A stretch of 45,524 nucleotides of DNA from Phormidesmis priestleyi ULC007 (GTDB lineage Bacteria > Cyanobacteriota > Cyanobacteriia > Leptolyngbyales > Leptolyngbyaceae). The stretch spans positions 1-45,524 of the forward strand of contig NZ_MPPI01000041.1 of NCBI RefSeq assembly GCF_001895925.1, given 5' to 3'. Below, piece by piece: positions 32,370-40,800 of the stretch. Position 1 is the stretch's first letter; each line of letters opens with the position of its first letter. The translations under genes and the position numbers were made by a program. The notes under the pieces were generated by a model, which made no database searches, had not been told where the DNA came from, and worked only from the letters and a program-made list of their open reading frames with translations.

Positions 32370-33845
32370 TTATTTGTGCCGGATGAACTCGTAAACCTTC
32401 AGATATTCTTCTGCTGGGTTGTGCCATGAATAATCGTATTCCATGCCCTGAATGACTAGCTTTTCATACTCTTCGGGGGCGTGTTGATAAAGCCCGATCG
32501 CGCGATCCATCGCAGATTCTATGGCTTTCTCATCGGTTTGGTAGAACACATAGCCGTTGCGTTTTTCGGGCGGTTTGCTGGAATCGTAATCTCGATCGAA
32601 CACTGTATCGAGTAAGCCCCCTACGCCTCGGACGATCGGAACAGTGCCATATTGCAGCCCGATCATTTGTGTCAATCCGCACGGCTCGTAGTTGCTGGGA
32701 ACAACAATCATATCGGCTCCGGCATAAATTAGATGAGATAATTCTTCATTAAAACCTAGTTCTAAATGACAATCAGGGTTTTCATTTAAGAACGCTTTTT
32801 CGTGCTGGAACTTCGCGTTAATTCCTGGCTCGGTTGCTGACCCTAATAAGACAAATTGTGCCCCTTTTTCGAGTGCATAATAAATGGCGTGATGAACGAG
32901 ATGAACTCCTTTTTGCTCATCTAACCGTCCGATATAACAGATCAGAGGTTGATCTGAATCTTGCAGTAACAGACGATCTCTCAGCGCTTTTTTGTTCTTC
33001 TCTTTTGCAGCTAAATCGTCTTTGCTGTAATGAGATGGAATGTAGCGATCGCTTTGTGGATTCCAAAACTCATCATCAATGCCGTTGAGAATTCCAGAAA
33101 ATCGCTCTTCGTTTAAGTGAATCGTGTGACTTAACCCACAGCCAACTTCTGTGTAGTGTGCTTCCCAGGCGTGATGGGGTGACACCGTGTTGACAAAATT
33201 TGAGTAGACGATGCCGCCTTTCATCATGTTTAACGCAAAGGGATTAAAGTTATCGCGCAACCGATCGTATTGAAAATAATACGACTCTTGGTTCAGCCCC
33301 GTTAATTTAAGAATTTCGCTTCCGGTAATGCCCTGATGCTTGAAGTTGTGAATGGTATAACAAACCCGTTGATCTGCCATACCATGATATTTATAAATCT
33401 CAAACAACATCACCGGAATTAATCCAGTTTGCCAGTCGTGACAGTGAATCACATTGGGTCGTTTATTGCTTCTGAGTAAGAATTCTAAAGCGGCTTTGCT
33501 GAAGAAGGCAAATCGCATATTGTCGTCTGCACAACCATAGTAAACGCCTCGATCGAAGAACCCCTCTTCTGACTTGGGTTTGATAAAGAAACACAGTCGC
33601 CCATGCACCCAGCCGCAATAGACATCGCAGAGAATTGCGCCGCCATCCCAGGGCACTGACAAATCGCGATAAGCGTCGTGAAGTCCCCAAATATGGTCAA
33701 ATCGCATACAGTCATACATCGGCAAAATTAGCTCGACGGTGTTGCCGCGATTTTCTAACTCGCGGCTGAGTCCATAGACGACATCGCCTAGCCCTCCAGC
33801 CTTAATGACTGGGGCGCATTCCGACGCGATTTGCACGATATACAT
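32370..33845 (-). CDS. glgA: Glycogen synthase, ADP-glucose type
   Basis: The enzyme adds glucose from ADP-glucose to growing glycogen chains. The 491-residue protein shows the GT5 features: the ADP-glucose-binding start APVIKAGGLGDVVYGLSREL with Lys15, CHDWQTGLIPVMLFEIY, YCGWVHGRLCFF, NGIDDEFWNP, YIGRLDEQKGVHLV, and IVVPSNYEPCGLTQMIGLQ near the C-terminus. The start (MYIVQIASECAPVI) and length fit the second of the two cyanobacterial isoforms (GlgA2 type), which I assign by pattern only. No neighbour of glycogen metabolism is present, so it is probably a single-gene unit. Confidence 0.93.
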   Translation of the reverse strand: MYIVQIASECAPVIKAGGLGDVVYGLSRELENRGNTVELILPMYDCMRFDHIWGLHDAYRDLSVPWDGGAILCDVYCGWVHGRLCFFIKPKSEEGFFDRGVYYGCADDNMRFAFFSKAALEFLLRSNKRPNVIHCHDWQTGLIPVMLFEIYKYHGMADQRVCYTIHNFKHQGITGSEILKLTGLNQESYYFQYDRLRDNFNPFALNMMKGGIVYSNFVNTVSPHHAWEAHYTEVGCGLSHTIHLNEERFSGILNGIDDEFWNPQSDRYIPSHYSKDDLAAKEKNKKALRDRLLLQDSDQPLICYIGRLDEQKGVHLVHHAIYYALEKGAQFVLLGSATEPGINAKFQHEKAFLNENPDCHLELGFNEELSHLIYAGADMIVVPSNYEPCGLTQMIGLQYGTVPIVRGVGGLLDTVFDRDYDSSKPPEKRNGYVFYQTDEKAIESAMDRAIGLYQHAPEEYEKLVIQGMEYDYSWHNPAEEYLKVYEFIRHK

Positions 33846-34158
33846 ATCAAACCCTCACTCACGATCGCTTTACTAAAGTTCTTTCCCTTGTACCTGTTTA
33901 GATCAAGACGCACCGTTTGTAAACAATCTGAAGTTGGGTTTTTTATCAAGATTAAACCAAATTGCTAGGCTGGTAGAAGAACCTCAAACAGTTTTACTGG
34001 ATGCGTGGCATGACTACTTTGACCCTTGAAACGGAACCGATCGCAAGTCAAATTATGGTTACTGATGAGAAGCTGATTATAGACTTGATGGATGGTCGCA
34101 GCCTGATCGTTCCTCTGGGTTGGTATCCTCGCTTAATGCACGCATCAACTGAAGAACG

Positions 34159-34167
34159 GCAAAATTG
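34159..34167. repeat. Target-site duplication GCAAAATTG, left copy
   Basis: These nine bases, GCAAAATTG, are repeated directly at 34322-34330, each copy touching an end of the element 34168-34321. This is the expected signature of a transposition event with a 9-bp staggered cut. Confidence 0.85.
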
Positions 34168-34321
34168 CAGCAATTCTCAGTATGAGAATAATTCTCATGA
34201 AAACGCCCAGTTTTAACAGCTATGAATGGCTGAAACTCGCATTCTGCCGTTCATAAAATTGAGCGCACAAGCCTTTAGAAGCTCTGATTTCAGTACAAAT
34301 GTTTCAAAATGAGAATTGCTG
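34168..34321. mobile_element. 154-bp miniature element inserted in a DUF2442 gene
   Basis: The element has short inverted ends (CAGCAATTCTCA at left, TGAGAATTGCTG at right, perfect over 12 bases), a 9-bp target duplication, and no coding capacity. It is therefore a MITE-like non-autonomous element. The left end also carries a palindrome (see 34182-34198). I cannot name the parent insertion sequence; a 9-bp duplication is found in several families, including IS4-type. Confidence 0.85.
34182..34198. promoter_or_regulatory. Fur-box-like palindrome inside the element
   Basis: ATGAGAATAATTCTCAT is a perfect palindrome around one base. Its core TGAGAAT-A-ATTCTCA has the 7-1-7 form described for Fur-type operators. 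A third, related half-site overlaps the element's left end. No gene lies directly downstream, so a regulatory role here is speculative; it may only be part of the transposase recognition sequence. Confidence 0.35.
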
Positions 34322-34330
34322 GCAAAATTG
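34322..34330. repeat. Target-site duplication GCAAAATTG, right copy
   Basis: The second copy of the nine bases GCAAAATTG follows the element's right end and continues directly into the rest of the DUF2442 frame. Confidence 0.85.
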
Positions 34331-34501
34331 GCAATTTCTAGGTGGTGGCTATGCGATCGAGTGGGTTGATCTGGATGAACATATTGGAGTTGAGGGGTTA
34401 CTAGCGGGCAGGCAAAGCGGTGAAAGCCAAAGGTCTTTAGAGCGTTGGCTATCCACACGAGAAGCGTCTATAAATTGATGTAAAAAAGTGGGTAACAAAA
34501 T

Positions 34502-36055
34502 TTATCGCCTCAACTTAACCCAGCTTGAAGCTAGTTTTTTCACAAAGGGAGTCAAGCGATCGCGGCTATATTCATCCGCCGCTTTACGAATGGCTTCTGC
34601 CTGGGTGGGATAAGGATGAATTGTATTCGCGAGGGCACCGATTCCTAGTTTATGGGTCATTGCTAATGTAATTTCGTTAATCATATCGCCAGCGTGACGC
34701 GCGACGATCGTCGCTCCAATCATTTTACTAGTTCCTTTTTGTAGGTAAATTTTTGCAAATCCTTCGACTTCGCCATCGACGATCGCGCGATCGACTTTAT
34801 TCATCGGCACATTGAGAATCTGGACTTCAATTCCTTGCTGTTGCGCTTCTTTTAGCGACATCCCAACCGTTGCCACTTCTGGATCGGTAAACGTACACGA
34901 CGGCATGATCAGCGAACTGAGCTTTTTCCGTCCCAATCCGAGAATGGCAAACAGCGCATTTTGAATCAGAATTCGAGCCGCCGCATCTGCCGCATGAGTA
35001 TATTTCCACTCCATGCAAATGTCGCCCACCGCATAGATCTTCGGATTCGTGGTTTGCAGATAATCGTTGACAATCACGCCGCGCTTTTCGTCATAATCTA
35101 CGCCGACAATTTCAAGGTTGAGATTTTCAACATTGGGCGATCGTCCGACTCCGACCAAAATTTCATCGACGGTGACTGATTGTTCTTTTCCATCTTGCTC
35201 ATAGTGAATAATTTTTTCTGCACCTTGACGCTCAATGCGTTGAATTTTGGATTGTAAAAGTAGTTGAATTCCTTCTTGCTCGAATGTCTTTTGTACGATC
35301 GCTGCTGCGTCTTCATCAGCACGACTCAAAAGGCGAGAACTCTGCTGTAATAGGGTGACTTCCGATCCGAGTCGTCGAAAGGTTTGGGCTAACTCACAGC
35401 CAATATAGCCACCCCCAATCACCCCTAGTCGATGGGGACGTTCTGTTAGCTCAAAAACGTTTTCGTTGGTGAGATATCCCGCTTCGGCTAGACCCTCGAT
35501 CGACAACTCTGCCGCACGAGAACCCGTTGCGATCGCTGCCTTGCGAAAGTGCAGACTTTTTCCAGCAACGCTCACCGTGTCAGCACTCGCAAATTTCGCC
35601 TCTCCAAAAAACACATCTACGCCATAATCTTGCTGAAATTTCTTCGCCGAATCGTTGGGGCTAATTTGCGCTCGGACTTGCCGCAATCGCTCCATCACGG
35701 CTGCAAAATCGACGCTAATCTCGCCCGATGTGCCAATGCCATATCGTGCCGCATTTTGAATATCAGCAACGACTCGCGACGATCGAATCATGGCTTTTGA
35801 GGGCACACAGCCAACGATCGTGCAGTCGCCGCCCATTAAATGCTTTTCGATTAGTGCCACCTTGGCCCCAAAGATTGCTGCCCCTGCTGCGGTTACTAGC
35901 CCCGCTGTGCCTGCGCCGATCACCACCAGATCATAGCGAGGAGCAGGCTCAGGGTTGACCCAATCGGGCGGATGGACGTTGTTAACCAACTCCTGATTAT
36001 ATTGATCCATTGGCGGAACGATGACCTGATCACGATCGGTGACAAATTGCGACAT
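34502..36055 (-). CDS. FAD-dependent pyridine nucleotide-disulfide oxidoreductase, mercuric-reductase-like
   Basis: Starting at ATG 36055 gives 517 residues (MSQFVTDRDQVIVPP); the purine stretch AAAGAGAAT before it favours this over ATG 36073. The FAD site is YDLVVIGAGTAGLVTAAGA, the redox pair lies in GGDCTIVGCVPSKAMI, the NAD(P)H site is LGVIGGGYIGCELAQTF, and the second FAD strand is YAVGDICMEWKYTHAA. The active-site histidine with proline follows in NTIHPYPTQAEAIRKAAD. The C-terminal vicinal cysteines and the N-terminal metal domain of true MerA are absent, so the label is loose. Cyanobacterial relatives such as Slr1849 of Synechocystis are annotated mercuric reductase. Confidence 0.85.
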   Translation of the reverse strand: MSQFVTDRDQVIVPPMDQYNQELVNNVHPPDWVNPEPAPRYDLVVIGAGTAGLVTAAGAAIFGAKVALIEKHLMGGDCTIVGCVPSKAMIRSSRVVADIQNAARYGIGTSGEISVDFAAVMERLRQVRAQISPNDSAKKFQQDYGVDVFFGEAKFASADTVSVAGKSLHFRKAAIATGSRAAELSIEGLAEAGYLTNENVFELTERPHRLGVIGGGYIGCELAQTFRRLGSEVTLLQQSSRLLSRADEDAAAIVQKTFEQEGIQLLLQSKIQRIERQGAEKIIHYEQDGKEQSVTVDEILVGVGRSPNVENLNLEIVGVDYDEKRGVIVNDYLQTTNPKIYAVGDICMEWKYTHAADAAARILIQNALFAILGLGRKKLSSLIMPSCTFTDPEVATVGMSLKEAQQQGIEVQILNVPMNKVDRAIVDGEVEGFAKIYLQKGTSKMIGATIVARHAGDMINEITLAMTHKLGIGALANTIHPYPTQAEAIRKAADEYSRDRLTPFVKKLASSWVKLRR

Positions 36056-36170
36056 AAAACAATTCTCTTTCAACAGCTTCTATCATTCTATGGAACGTGG
36101 ATTTATTAAGGTGTAACTTCTCGCCATCTCCCTAGGGAGCTACGGTGTACACCAATCTTTGTCGCTGCGT

Positions 36171-36260
36171 GGGTGGTGTTTCAGAGATGTTGCTGGATGA
36201 GCTAAATGATTGACCCAATAAACTTTCTGCAGAACTTTACAACACATTTAGAACACTACC
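36171..36260 (-). repeat. Dispersed 90-bp repeat, copy 2
   Basis: The reverse complement matches 22653-22742 at 70 of 90 bases without gaps. The ends, read from opposite strands, are GGTAGTGTTC and GGTGGTGTTTC, which form an imperfect inverted repeat. It lies between the flavoprotein and signalling operons, next to another palindrome. Confidence 0.55.
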
Positions 36261-36281
36261 GCTGCGTTTGGGTCGGCTTCA

Positions 36282-36362
36282 GCCCCCTAAATCCCCCATT
36301 CTGGGGGACTTTGAGCTAAGACTCTGGTTTCAAAGTCCCCACTCGTGGGGGATTTAGGGGGC
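36282..36362. repeat. C-rich nested palindrome (CCCCCTAAATCCCCC family)
   Basis: The arm at 36282-36314 and the arm at 36330-36362 are imperfect reverse complements over 33 bases, each carrying its own CCCCC and GGGG pair. The first 16 bases (GCCCCCTAAATCCCCC) and the last 11 match exactly. A third partial copy is at 45386-45409. Such repeats are widespread in cyanobacterial genomes and are probably non-autonomous. Confidence 0.65.
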
Positions 36363-36439
36363 AAAAGTCTCGGCGATGACAAATCAGAGGACTTTTACAG
36401 GTTATTTAATCCACGATCCTATGGAACGAGCTGATCGTG

Positions 36440-38347
36440 TCAGGTGTTGACTTTCTCAACGAGTGCTTCTTCCAGGGTGTTCAACAAATCCTTCACCGTA
36501 AATGGTTTTGACAAAAATCGCTGTACGCCTGCATTGGCTGCATTTGCAACCATTCCCCTAGACGACAACCCACTCATCGCTACAATTTCAACATGAGGAT
36601 TGATCCTCTGTAACGTGAGAATTGTAGTCGGACCATCCATCAACGGCATCATCAAATCGATTAAGACTAGATGAATTTCATCATGATGTTTAGAATAGGT
36701 TTCGATCGCCTCTACCCCATCACAAGCAGTCAACACGCGATAGTTATAGTCTTCTAACGTAATGCGCGTACTTTCTCGCACCGGGGCTTCATCATCCACC
36801 ACTAAAATTAAATGATCATTGCCTTGATGCAGTTCTGGGTCTTCGATCGGAGCAGATTCTTGAATCATCACCGCAGGAAAGAAGACTTTGAACTCAGTTC
36901 CTTGGCCGAGTTGACTCGCTACGGTAATGAAGCCGCCGTGACTTTTGACGATGCCGACGACGGTTGAAAGCCCTAACCCCGTGCCGCCGCCCAGCTCTTT
37001 AGTGGTGAAGAACGGCTCAAAGATGCGATCGAGAATCTCGGCGGCAATTCCGGTGCCTGTGTCAACTACCGATAACACACAATAGGGACCGATTTGGGCT
37101 TCTATATTCAGCCGTTTGTCAGTTTCAGTCAGCCATTGATTGGTAGCAGAAATTGTGAGAACGCCCCCGATCGGCATCGCATCACGAGCATTCACACACA
37201 GATTCATTAACACCTGATGAATCTGTGTGCTGTCACCCACTATCGTCCACAAATCTTGCGGAACTTCGATCTCAACCTCGATCGATCGCGGTAACGTTTC
37301 CCGCAAAATTCTTTCAATCTCGCTAATTAAGTGTCGTGTTTGCAAAAGAACTCGTTTGCCTTCTACGCCACGAGTAAACGACAACACTTGTTTCACTAAA
37401 TCTGCGCCGCGTCGAGCATTAGTTTCTAAAAGCTGAAGCAATAGTTGACTGCGATCGTCGAGGTTTTTTAACTTCAAAGGCAGCAGTTGAGCCGCCGCTA
37501 AAATTGGAGTCAAAATATTATTTAAATCGTGAGAAATGCCGCTCGCTAACGTGCCAATACTTTCTAATCTTTGAGCGCGAAAGAACTGCGCTTCTAATAG
37601 CTTTTTTTCGGTGATGTTGGTGTCTACGGTCAAAATTGATTTGGGTTGTCCTGCTTCGTCTCGCACCAGTGTCCAGCGGCTTTCGACCGTTACTTCTTGA
37701 TCAGATTTGGTAATTTTATGCAACTCACCGAGCCATTCTCCTTTGGCGATCACCACATCTAAGGCTTCTCGCAGTTGAGGCGATGATTTTCGATAAAGCA
37801 GTTGATTGGCGTTTTTGCCGATCGCCTCTTCGGCGTGCCAACCAAATAATCGCTCTGCGCCTTTATTCCAATACACAATGCGATGGCTTAAGTCTCTGAC
37901 CAGAATGGCATCGGTAGTGATGTCTAGCAATGCCGCCTGCTGACGAATCTTTTGTTCGGCCCGTTGACGCTCGATCGCATAGCGCATCGATCGCGCCAAT
38001 AAGTCTCCCGTCACTTGTCCTTTAACCAAATAATCTTGGGCACCTTCTTGCATTGCCCGCAGCGTAATTACTTCATCATCTAACCCCGTTAAAATCACAA
38101 CCGGAATGGCGGGCACTCGACGATGAATGTTAACCAGCGTTTCTAACCCCATGCTGTCGGGCAAGGTGAGATCTAAAAGAATAATATCAAATCGACTCTC
38201 AGTCAGATTGTTGAGGGCGGTTTCTAACCGATCGCATTGCGTCACTTGAAAGGGGTTAGTCGGCACTTCTTTGAGAAACTCTAGCAACAGCCGCACATCA
38301 GCCGGGCTGTCTTCGACTAACAAAACGTTTATCGAGTGCTCTGCCAT
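36440..38347 (-). CDS. Hybrid sensor histidine kinase, REC-PAS-kinase-REC
   Basis: Starting at ATG 38347 ([19 protein letters not shown]) gives 635 residues and leaves 8 bp to the upstream regulator gene; an open extension to 38389 would overlap that gene. Domains in order: a receiver (aspartate in [13 protein letters not shown], residues 1-125), a PAS domain ([16 protein letters not shown]), a kinase core with the histidine in [18 protein letters not shown], the N-box [14 protein letters not shown], the G1 box SVVDTGTGI, then a second receiver ([11 protein letters not shown], aspartate in [12 protein letters not shown]). It has no membrane segment, so it is probably soluble. It is third in a three-gene unit and may take phosphate from or to its neighbours. 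Confidence 0.9.
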   Translation of the reverse strand: MAEHSINVLLVEDSPADVRLLLEFLKEVPTNPFQVTQCDRLETALNNLTESRFDIILLDLTLPDSMGLETLVNIHRRVPAIPVVILTGLDDEVITLRAMQEGAQDYLVKGQVTGDLLARSMRYAIERQRAEQKIRQQAALLDITTDAILVRDLSHRIVYWNKGAERLFGWHAEEAIGKNANQLLYRKSSPQLREALDVVIAKGEWLGELHKITKSDQEVTVESRWTLVRDEAGQPKSILTVDTNITEKKLLEAQFFRAQRLESIGTLASGISHDLNNILTPILAAAQLLPLKLKNLDDRSQLLLQLLETNARRGADLVKQVLSFTRGVEGKRVLLQTRHLISEIERILRETLPRSIEVEIEVPQDLWTIVGDSTQIHQVLMNLCVNARDAMPIGGVLTISATNQWLTETDKRLNIEAQIGPYCVLSVVDTGTGIAAEILDRIFEPFFTTKELGGGTGLGLSTVVGIVKSHGGFITVASQLGQGTEFKVFFPAVMIQESAPIEDPELHQGNDHLILVVDDEAPVRESTRITLEDYNYRVLTACDGVEAIETYSKHHDEIHLVLIDLMMPLMDGPTTILTLQRINPHVEIVAMSGLSSRGMVANAANAGVQRFLSKPFTVKDLLNTLEEALVEKVNT

Positions 38348-38355
38348 ATTGATGG

Positions 38356-38787
38356 TTACTCCGGTGGCAGTTTGACGATCGTGAACCAAAAATCTTCGAT
38401 CGATTGAACAATTTTAATAAACTGATCAAAATCAACGGGTTTAGAGATGTAACAGTTTGCACAGAGATTATAGGCTTTAATAATATCCTCCTCAGCTTGA
38501 GATGTGGTTAAAATCACAACCGGGATGCGCTTTAAAACCTGATCGGCTTTAATCTCAGCTAGGACTTCGCGCCCATCTTTTCTGGGTAAATTGAGGTCTA
38601 ACAAAATTAAATCTGGGTGAGGAGCGCTGGCATAAACGGTTTGCTTACGGAGAAATGCCATCGCTTCTACGCCATCATCGACAACGCTGAGATTAATGTG
38701 CATCTTACCATCTTCGAGCGCAATCCGAGTGAGTCGAGCATCACCTGGATTATCTTCAACCAACAAAACTTGAATGGGTAAACTCAT
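38356..38787 (-). CDS. CheY-like response regulator (Rcp1-type)
   Basis: The protein has 143 residues and is a single receiver domain without an output domain: VLLVEDNPGDARLTRIALED, the phospho-aspartate in DLILLDLNLPRKDGREVL, VILTTSQAEEDI and the lysine in YISKPVDFDQF. The sequence style (VEDNPGDARL, LPRKDGREVL) is that of the Rcp1 regulators linked to cyanobacterial phytochromes and GAF kinases. It overlaps the GAF kinase stop by one base (TGATG), so the two are coupled, and the hybrid kinase follows after 8 bp. Confidence 0.9.
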   Translation of the reverse strand: MSLPIQVLLVEDNPGDARLTRIALEDGKMHINLSVVDDGVEAMAFLRKQTVYASAPHPDLILLDLNLPRKDGREVLAEIKADQVLKRIPVVILTTSQAEEDIIKAYNLCANCYISKPVDFDQFIKIVQSIEDFWFTIVKLPPE

Positions 38788-40550
38788 CAGATTGGGATGC
38801 CTCTAGACAACGTGAAATAGAACGTGGTTCCTTGCATCGGCTGCGACTCAAACCAAATGCGCCCTCCATGCCGCTCGACAATTTTTTTGCACAAAGCTAA
38901 CCCGATGCCAGTACCCGGATATTTGCTGCGCGAGTGCAATCGCTGAAAGATTGCAAAGATGCGATCGTGGTATTGAGACTCAATGCCAATGCCGCGATCG
39001 CGCACGTAGAAAGTCGTTTCTTCTGCATTATCGTCAGACACCCCAATGTGAATTTGAGGAGCTTCTGCCTGACGAAATTTAAGCGCGTTTCCGACCAGAT
39101 TTTGAAAAAGCTGGGTTAATTGGGTGGCATCTGCCGTGACGTTGGGCAGCGGATCGTGCGTGATCACCGCCTCATTTTCTTGAATGGCGAGTTGCAAATT
39201 AGCGATCGCGCGCTGCAATACTTTTTCGGTGTCTACATCGGTGAAGGGTTGTCCCCATGTGCTGACCCGTGAGAAGCTCAACAAATCTCGAATCAGGGTT
39301 TGCATCCGCTCTGCCCCTTCGACCGCGTAGTCGATAAACTCGTCTGCACTGGCATCGAGTTGGTGCTTATAGCGTCGCTCTAATAATTGCAGATAGCTAA
39401 TCACCATCCGCAAGGGTTCCTGCAAATCGTGAGACGCAACGTAGGCAAATTGTTCTAACTCTGCATTCGATCGGATCAGTTCTTTCCGTTGATAAGTTTC
39501 TTGCTCTAGCAGTTGTGATTGTGTAATTGCAATGCCAATTTGATTCGCGAGTTGCTGCAATAATTCTGTTTCAAAATTATTCCAGTGTCGAGGTCTACTG
39601 CATTGGTGAACAATCAGTAACCCCCACAGCGCATCTCTGCACACCACAGGAACGACCAGATTTGCCTTGACTTCAAACTGCTCTAAAAACTGGCGATGAC
39701 AGGCTTGAATCGGGGCGGTTTGAATATCCGTGATCGAGCTGATTCGACCCAATTCATATTTCTCTTGATAGTCTTGCTGAAAACACGGGTCAACAATATT
39801 TTGCCCCCACGAAACCGGATAGGGCTGCAACACGGCTTCTTGCACAACCTGACCCGATCCATCTGCTTGAAGTTCAAAAAGCAGCACCCGATCGGCACTC
39901 AGCAGTTTTTGAACCTCCCGCACCGTGATCTGCAAAATCTCATTTAGCTGCAACGACTGCCGAATTTTAAGCGTGATCTCAGTAAACAGCCGATGACTCA
40001 AACTCTGAAGCTGAAGGTCTGCTTCGACCTGTTTGCGCTCGATGTTCGCCTGCGCTAAAACGCTGAGATTTCGCCTCAACTCTAGCTGAGTCATCACCTG
40101 CCGACCCAACCCTTCGAGGGCGCTGATTTGGTCGATCGTCAGTTGCCGGGGCACGAGGTCGGCAACACAGAGCGTCCCGATCGCGTCTCCGGTCGGTGTG
40201 ATCAGAGGCACCCCAGCATAAAAGCGGACGTGAGGAGTTGCCTTCACCAGGGGATTGGTCGCCCAACGCTCATTTGCGCTGGTATCTGGCACAACCAGCG
40301 TCTCTCGGCTCATCAGACACTCAACACAGATGCCAAGGTCTAACGGCATTTCTGCCAGGTCTAACCCAACTTTGGCTTTAAACCACTGGCGGTCGTCGGC
40401 AATTAAATTAATCAGCGCGATCGGAGCCTGGCAAATCTGAGCCGCTAACTGCACCAAATCGTCAAACGATCGCTCAGATTCACTGTCAAGAATCCGGTAT
40501 TGCTGCAATGCGGTTAGCCGTGATTGCTCGACGATCGAGTCCAGTTCCAT
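38787..40550 (-). CDS. GAF-domain sensor histidine kinase, soluble
   Basis: The protein has 587 residues. The first GAF domain (residues 15-160) starts near SRLTALQQYRILDSESE and includes QICQAPIALINLIADDRQWF, a region found in light- or redox-related cyanobacterial sensors. A second GAF (about 200-355) ends with LWGLLIVHQCSRPRHW. I see no cysteine in the usual bilin-lyase position, so chromophore binding is doubtful. The kinase core has the histidine in FAYVASHDLQEPLRMVISYL, and the boxes FQNLVGNALKFRQ, YVRDRGIGI and GTGIGLALCKKIVERHGG. It begins the three-gene unit on the minus strand and is likely to phosphorylate the CheY-like regulator. Confidence 0.9.
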   Translation of the reverse strand: MELDSIVEQSRLTALQQYRILDSESERSFDDLVQLAAQICQAPIALINLIADDRQWFKAKVGLDLAEMPLDLGICVECLMSRETLVVPDTSANERWATNPLVKATPHVRFYAGVPLITPTGDAIGTLCVADLVPRQLTIDQISALEGLGRQVMTQLELRRNLSVLAQANIERKQVEADLQLQSLSHRLFTEITLKIRQSLQLNEILQITVREVQKLLSADRVLLFELQADGSGQVVQEAVLQPYPVSWGQNIVDPCFQQDYQEKYELGRISSITDIQTAPIQACHRQFLEQFEVKANLVVPVVCRDALWGLLIVHQCSRPRHWNNFETELLQQLANQIGIAITQSQLLEQETYQRKELIRSNAELEQFAYVASHDLQEPLRMVISYLQLLERRYKHQLDASADEFIDYAVEGAERMQTLIRDLLSFSRVSTWGQPFTDVDTEKVLQRAIANLQLAIQENEAVITHDPLPNVTADATQLTQLFQNLVGNALKFRQAEAPQIHIGVSDDNAEETTFYVRDRGIGIESQYHDRIFAIFQRLHSRSKYPGTGIGLALCKKIVERHGGRIWFESQPMQGTTFYFTLSRGIPI

Positions 40551-40658
40551 GAATGTTTGTTCTTGGGCGCTCAGTGATTTCTTAATGCACTTTATAGTTT
40601 AATGTTCTCTTGCAAAAGTTAGACTTTTATGACGCAAAACTCAACTTTTGTGAACTAC

Positions 40659-40716
40659 TAAGAACCCTCACCCCAAACCCCTCGCCTGCGGGAGAGGGCT
40701 AGGATGAGGGTTCTTA
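40659..40716. repeat. Short palindromic repeat with 12-bp perfect arms
   Basis: TAAGAACCCTCA at 40659-40670 and TGAGGGTTCTTA at 40705-40716 are perfect reverse complements with a 34-base interior (CCTGCGGGAGAGGG). The same CCCTCACCC and GGAGAGGG words occur inside the MITE at 6599. It is a REP-like intergenic repeat between divergent genes, not a terminator in either's coding direction. Confidence 0.6.
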
Positions 40717-40800
40717 TTCGCCCATCGCGTATGCTTGATGAATCTGTGCCCGCTCGATCGACAAAAGCTCGTCCAGTTTCTTTTTGCCTAACTAACCCAA

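Larger units (their letters stand above)
34001..34478 (+). pseudogene. DUF2442 gene split by a miniature element
   Basis: The 5' part (ATG 34001, or 34010) encodes MVTDEKLIIDLMDGRSLIVP and LGWYPRLMHASTEERQN, the core of DUF2442. After an inserted 154-bp element and one extra 9-bp duplicate, the frame resumes at 34323 with QNWQFLGGGYAIEWVDLD, then EHIGVEGLLAG and RSLERWLSTREASIN, ending at TGA 34476-34478. Removing 163 bases restores one continuous frame of 104 codons with no other change. The present gene would make a 71-residue product with a foreign tail. DUF2442 proteins are small and often paired with DUF4160; I see no partner here. Confidence 0.85.

Noticed and set aside
34502-36055. Calling this a true mercuric reductase MerA
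   Set aside because: The redox pair is present, but there is no C-terminal vicinal cysteine pair, no metal-binding N-terminal domain and no mer operon nearby.
38787-40550. GAF kinase as a bilin-binding phytochrome-like photoreceptor
   Set aside because: I find no bilin-attachment cysteine with the usual following histidine in either GAF domain; HQC near the end of the second GAF is common in non-photoreceptor GAFs.
40659-40716. Treating the 40659-40716 palindrome as a terminator
   Set aside because: It lies between two divergent genes, upstream of both, and resembles intergenic repeats elsewhere in the window.
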